Below, one piece after another: positions 14,945-16,664 of a stretch of DNA of 16,664 nt; the stretch's first letter is position 1, and every line of letters begins with the position of its first letter. The stretch covers positions 1 to 16,664 of the forward strand of contig JASLBL010000301.1 in assembly GCA_030146615.1 (NCBI GenBank), read 5' to 3'. A program made the translations under genes and the position numbers. Source of the DNA: Actinomycetes bacterium. GTDB taxonomy: Bacteria > Actinomycetota > CALGFH01. The notes below the pieces were generated by a model. That model saw nothing but the letters and a program-made list of their open reading frames with translations. It was not told the DNA's origin and ran no database searches.

Positions 14945-15226
14945 GTTATGCAGGGAAGCGTTCTCATCCCAAGCTATGGCCGTTCTTCACGATTCGGACA
15001 CGAGGCTGACCACCTCATTGCCCCGCCCACCGGCCCCGAACGCGAAGATGATCAGCGTTTGCGCTGGTCAGAGCCTGTGTGGAGCCCCCCGCCGGAATCG
15101 AACCGGCGACCCCATCCTTACCATGGAACCACCGGGAACCGCTGTGCGAACCGCCGTTTCCCCAGGTCACGCCTGACCGTCGGGGCCAAAGTTAAGCGCT
15201 CTCTCAACGCACAGTAATGCGTTCTC
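14945..15226 (-). repeat. tRNA-Thr-derived attachment-site-like repeat, unit 4
   Basis: Fourth unit. The left-arm motif (14945-14965) carries GTTATG and GCGTTCTC; GAGAACGC at 14932-14939 forms an inverted pair with its end. A hairpin lies near 15049-15069, the tRNA 3' half at 15080-15126, and direct repeats GTTAAGCGCTCTC (15191-15203) and GTAATGCGTTCTC (15214-15226) follow. Distances to the CCA end are 111 and 134 bp. The left arm aligns end to end with that of unit 1. An IS3-family element begins about 30 bp to the right. Confidence 0.85.
15080..15126 (-). pseudogene. tRNA-Thr(GGT) 3' half, copy 4
   Basis: Identical to the other three copies from the anticodon loop to CCA. No D-arm or 5' acceptor strand is present in the DNA to the right. 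Confidence 0.85.
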
Positions 15227-15256
15227 CCAATGCATCCGGATCTGGCCCCTGGTTGT

Positions 15257-16474
15257 TGACCTGGTCATGTGAGACTGGCGCGTCCCAACGCCGAGGAGGA
15301 CGCGTGCCACGAACCTACGATCCGGAGTTCCGCCGGCGGGTAGTGGAACTGGTCCGGGCCGGTCGGCCGGTGCGGGTGGTCGCCGCCGAGCTGGGGCTGG
15401 CCGAAGCCACGGTGTACCGGTGGAAGGCCCAGGACCTCATCGACCGTGGAGTGAAGCCGGGAACCTCGACCAGCGAACAAGGTGAGTTGGCTGCGGCCAA
15501 GCGCCGGATCAAGGAGCTGGAGACTGAGCTGGCCTTGGTCAAGCAGGCCGCGAAGCTGTTTGAGGAGGGGGTGCGCCCAAAAGCCACCTACCCGGTCATC
15601 GCTGAGCTGGCCAGCCAGGGCTTCTCGGCCAAGCGGTGCTGCCGCATCCTCGGCGTGGCTGCCTCCGGGTTCTTCATGTGGCGGCGCCGTTCACCCTCGC
15701 CACGCCAGCTTCGGCTTGCCTGGCTGACGGACCTGGTGCGGGCCATCCATGCCGAGTCCCGTGGCACCTACGGCTGGCGGCGGGTCAACGCCGAGCTGAC
15801 CTACGGCCACGGCGTGATCGTCAACCGCAAGACGGTCCGCAAGATCATGCGGCTGCATGGGCTGCGTGGGCTACCAGGATCAAGCAAGCGCTTCCGCAGC
15901 AAGGCCAACATCGCGACCGCCGCTGACCTGGTCCAGCGCCGCTTCGACCGGCCGGCCCCAGACCAGCTGTGGGTGACCGACATCACCGAGCATCCCACCC
16001 GGGAGGGCAAGCTGTACTGCTGTGTGGTGCTGGACGTGTTCTCGCGTCGGGTGGTGGGCTGGGCGATCGACAGCCACCAGGCCACCCCGCTGGTTACCAA
16101 CGCCCTGGGCATGGCCATCAGCAACCGCAACCCGGGACCAGACCAGACGGTCATCCATAGCGATCATGGCTCGCAGTTCACCTCATGGGCGTTCACCCAG
16201 CGGGCCAGGGACTCTGGGCTGCTGCCCTCGATGGGCACGATCGGTGACGCCTACGACAACGCCGTGATCGAGTCGTTCTGGGCCCGGATGCAGACCGAGC
16301 TGCTGGACCGCCAGCGGTGGACCACTCGCCTCGAGCTCGCCAACGCGATCTTTGAGTACCTGGAGATCTTCCACAACCGGCAACGACGCCACAGCTCGCT
16401 AGGTTGGCGCACCCCTATTGAATTCGAGAAGCTCCGCGCAACCAACGTCGCCTGACTCGCACACACCAAGGTCA
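15257..16474 (+). mobile_element. IS3-family insertion sequence
   Basis: About 1.2 kb. The ends are imperfect inverted repeats of about 25 bp starting TGACCT (15257-15262) and finishing AGGTCA (16469-16474), in the TGA...TCA style of IS3 elements. They enclose one transposase gene. I see no short target duplication at the flanks, so the exact ends may be off by a few bases or the flanks may have been rearranged. Confidence 0.7.
15304..16455 (+). CDS. IS3-family transposase, single-frame OrfAB
   Basis: 383 residues from the GTG at 15304, after GAGGAGGA. The N-terminus is the OrfA-type helix-turn-helix (RTYDPEFRRRVVELVRAGRPVRVVAAELGLAEATVYRWKAQ), followed by a Leu-zipper-like helix (KRRIKELETELALVKQ). 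Then come the HTH_21 region (YGWRRVNAEL) and the rve integrase core. The DDE triad is visible: Asp in WVTDIT, Asp in VIHSDHGSQF and Glu in NAVIESFW, with 35 residues between the last two (D-35-E). Most IS3 elements make this protein by a -1 frameshift between two genes; here it is one uninterrupted frame. It appears intact. Confidence 0.93.
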   Translation: MPRTYDPEFRRRVVELVRAGRPVRVVAAELGLAEATVYRWKAQDLIDRGVKPGTSTSEQGELAAAKRRIKELETELALVKQAAKLFEEGVRPKATYPVIAELASQGFSAKRCCRILGVAASGFFMWRRRSPSPRQLRLAWLTDLVRAIHAESRGTYGWRRVNAELTYGHGVIVNRKTVRKIMRLHGLRGLPGSSKRFRSKANIATAADLVQRRFDRPAPDQLWVTDITEHPTREGKLYCCVVLDVFSRRVVGWAIDSHQATPLVTNALGMAISNRNPGPDQTVIHSDHGSQFTSWAFTQRARDSGLLPSMGTIGDAYDNAVIESFWARMQTELLDRQRWTTRLELANAIFEYLEIFHNRQRRHSSLGWRTPIEFEKLRATNVA

Positions 16475-16498
16475 CCCGACGGGACCCAGACCAACTCC

Positions 16499-16664
16499 CT
16501 ATGAGAGTGCGGATTGGTTGGTTCCGGTCCAGTTGACTGCGTAGTCGGCGGGGGTAAGGCCGCCAAGGGCGGAGTGGGGTCGGTAGGTGTTGTACTCGAT
16601 CCGCCAGGCCTCGACCACGACTTGGGCCATGGTCAGGCTGGTGAATTCCTCACTGTTGAGCAGC
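16499..16664 (-). CDS. IS3-family transposase OrfB, C-terminal fragment (runs off window)
   Basis: The minus strand entering from the right edge reads in one frame to a TAG at 16499-16501. It gives LLNSEEFTSLTMAQVVVEAWRIEYNTYRPHSALGGLTPADYAVNW, about 54 residues. The W..EYN..RPHSALGGLTP motif is the hallmark C-terminus of IS3-family (IS407-like) OrfB transposases. The catalytic residues would be outside the window. It is in the opposite orientation to the intact IS3 element 45 bp away and is a different subgroup, so this is a second insertion, whole or partial. Confidence 0.85.
   Translation of the reverse strand, partial: LLNSEEFTSLTMAQVVVEAWRIEYNTYRPHSALGGLTPADYAVNWTGTNQSALS

Noticed and set aside
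13522..15009. 495-residue plus-strand open frame
   Set aside because: It lies antisense to the Cys-rich, cold-shock and VOC genes and crosses their boundaries.
305..15226. CRISPR array
   Set aside because: The repeats are 220-280 bp long, kilobases apart and contain a tRNA half. No short regularly spaced repeats or cas genes are present.

Overview
The window is GC-rich DNA with the codon bias, GTG starts and strong GGAGG-type ribosome binding sites expected of an actinomycete. The protein families agree: a SARP/BTAD-cyclase-ATPase regulator, an HD-GYP-LuxR fusion, an SCO4226-like DUF4242 protein and a CspA-type cold-shock protein. The genus cannot be read from the sequence. No core housekeeping cluster is present, so this looks like an accessory region.

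The dominant structure is a repeat unit of about 220-280 bp present four times in one orientation (about 305-584, 3951-4181, 9400-9622, 14945-15226). Its centre, identical over 52 bp in all four copies, is the 3' half of a tRNA on the minus strand: anticodon loop reading GGT (Thr), variable region, T-arm, acceptor 3' strand and CCA. The 5' half is absent each time. To the right, two 13-bp direct repeats (consensus GTTATGCGTTCTC) lie exactly 111 and 134 bp from the CCA end in every copy, 23 bp apart, although the DNA between them varies. To the left is a terminator-like hairpin and a related GTTATG...GTTCTC motif. A tRNA 3'-half core with short repeats on both arms is the layout of a tyrosine-recombinase attachment site, and head-to-tail repetition is what tandem integration at one tRNA-Thr gene would leave. 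No recombinase gene lies in the window, so this remains an inference.

The units separate three cargo modules. Module A (about 585-3950): a membrane-anchored TPR protein and a convergent, frameshifted gene for a membrane-anchored Thr/Ser-rich protein. Module B (about 4182-9399): a 1278-residue regulator transcribed divergently from a two-gene operon (DUF4242 protein and a small dimeric alpha/beta-barrel protein), with a SARP-type heptamer direct repeat between them. Module C (about 9623-14944): an SRPBCC protein and an HD-GYP-LuxR regulator, divergent from an alpha/beta hydrolase across a 24-bp near-perfect palindrome, then a Mth938-like protein, a small Cys-rich protein, a cold-shock protein and a VOC/glyoxalase protein.

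Right of the fourth unit is an intact IS3-family element (about 15257-16474), then the 3' end of a second, oppositely oriented IS3-family transposase that runs off the window. Modules B and C each pair a multidomain regulator with small catalytic or ligand-binding proteins across a shared divergent control region, suggesting self-contained regulated cassettes. The substrates and signals are unknown.
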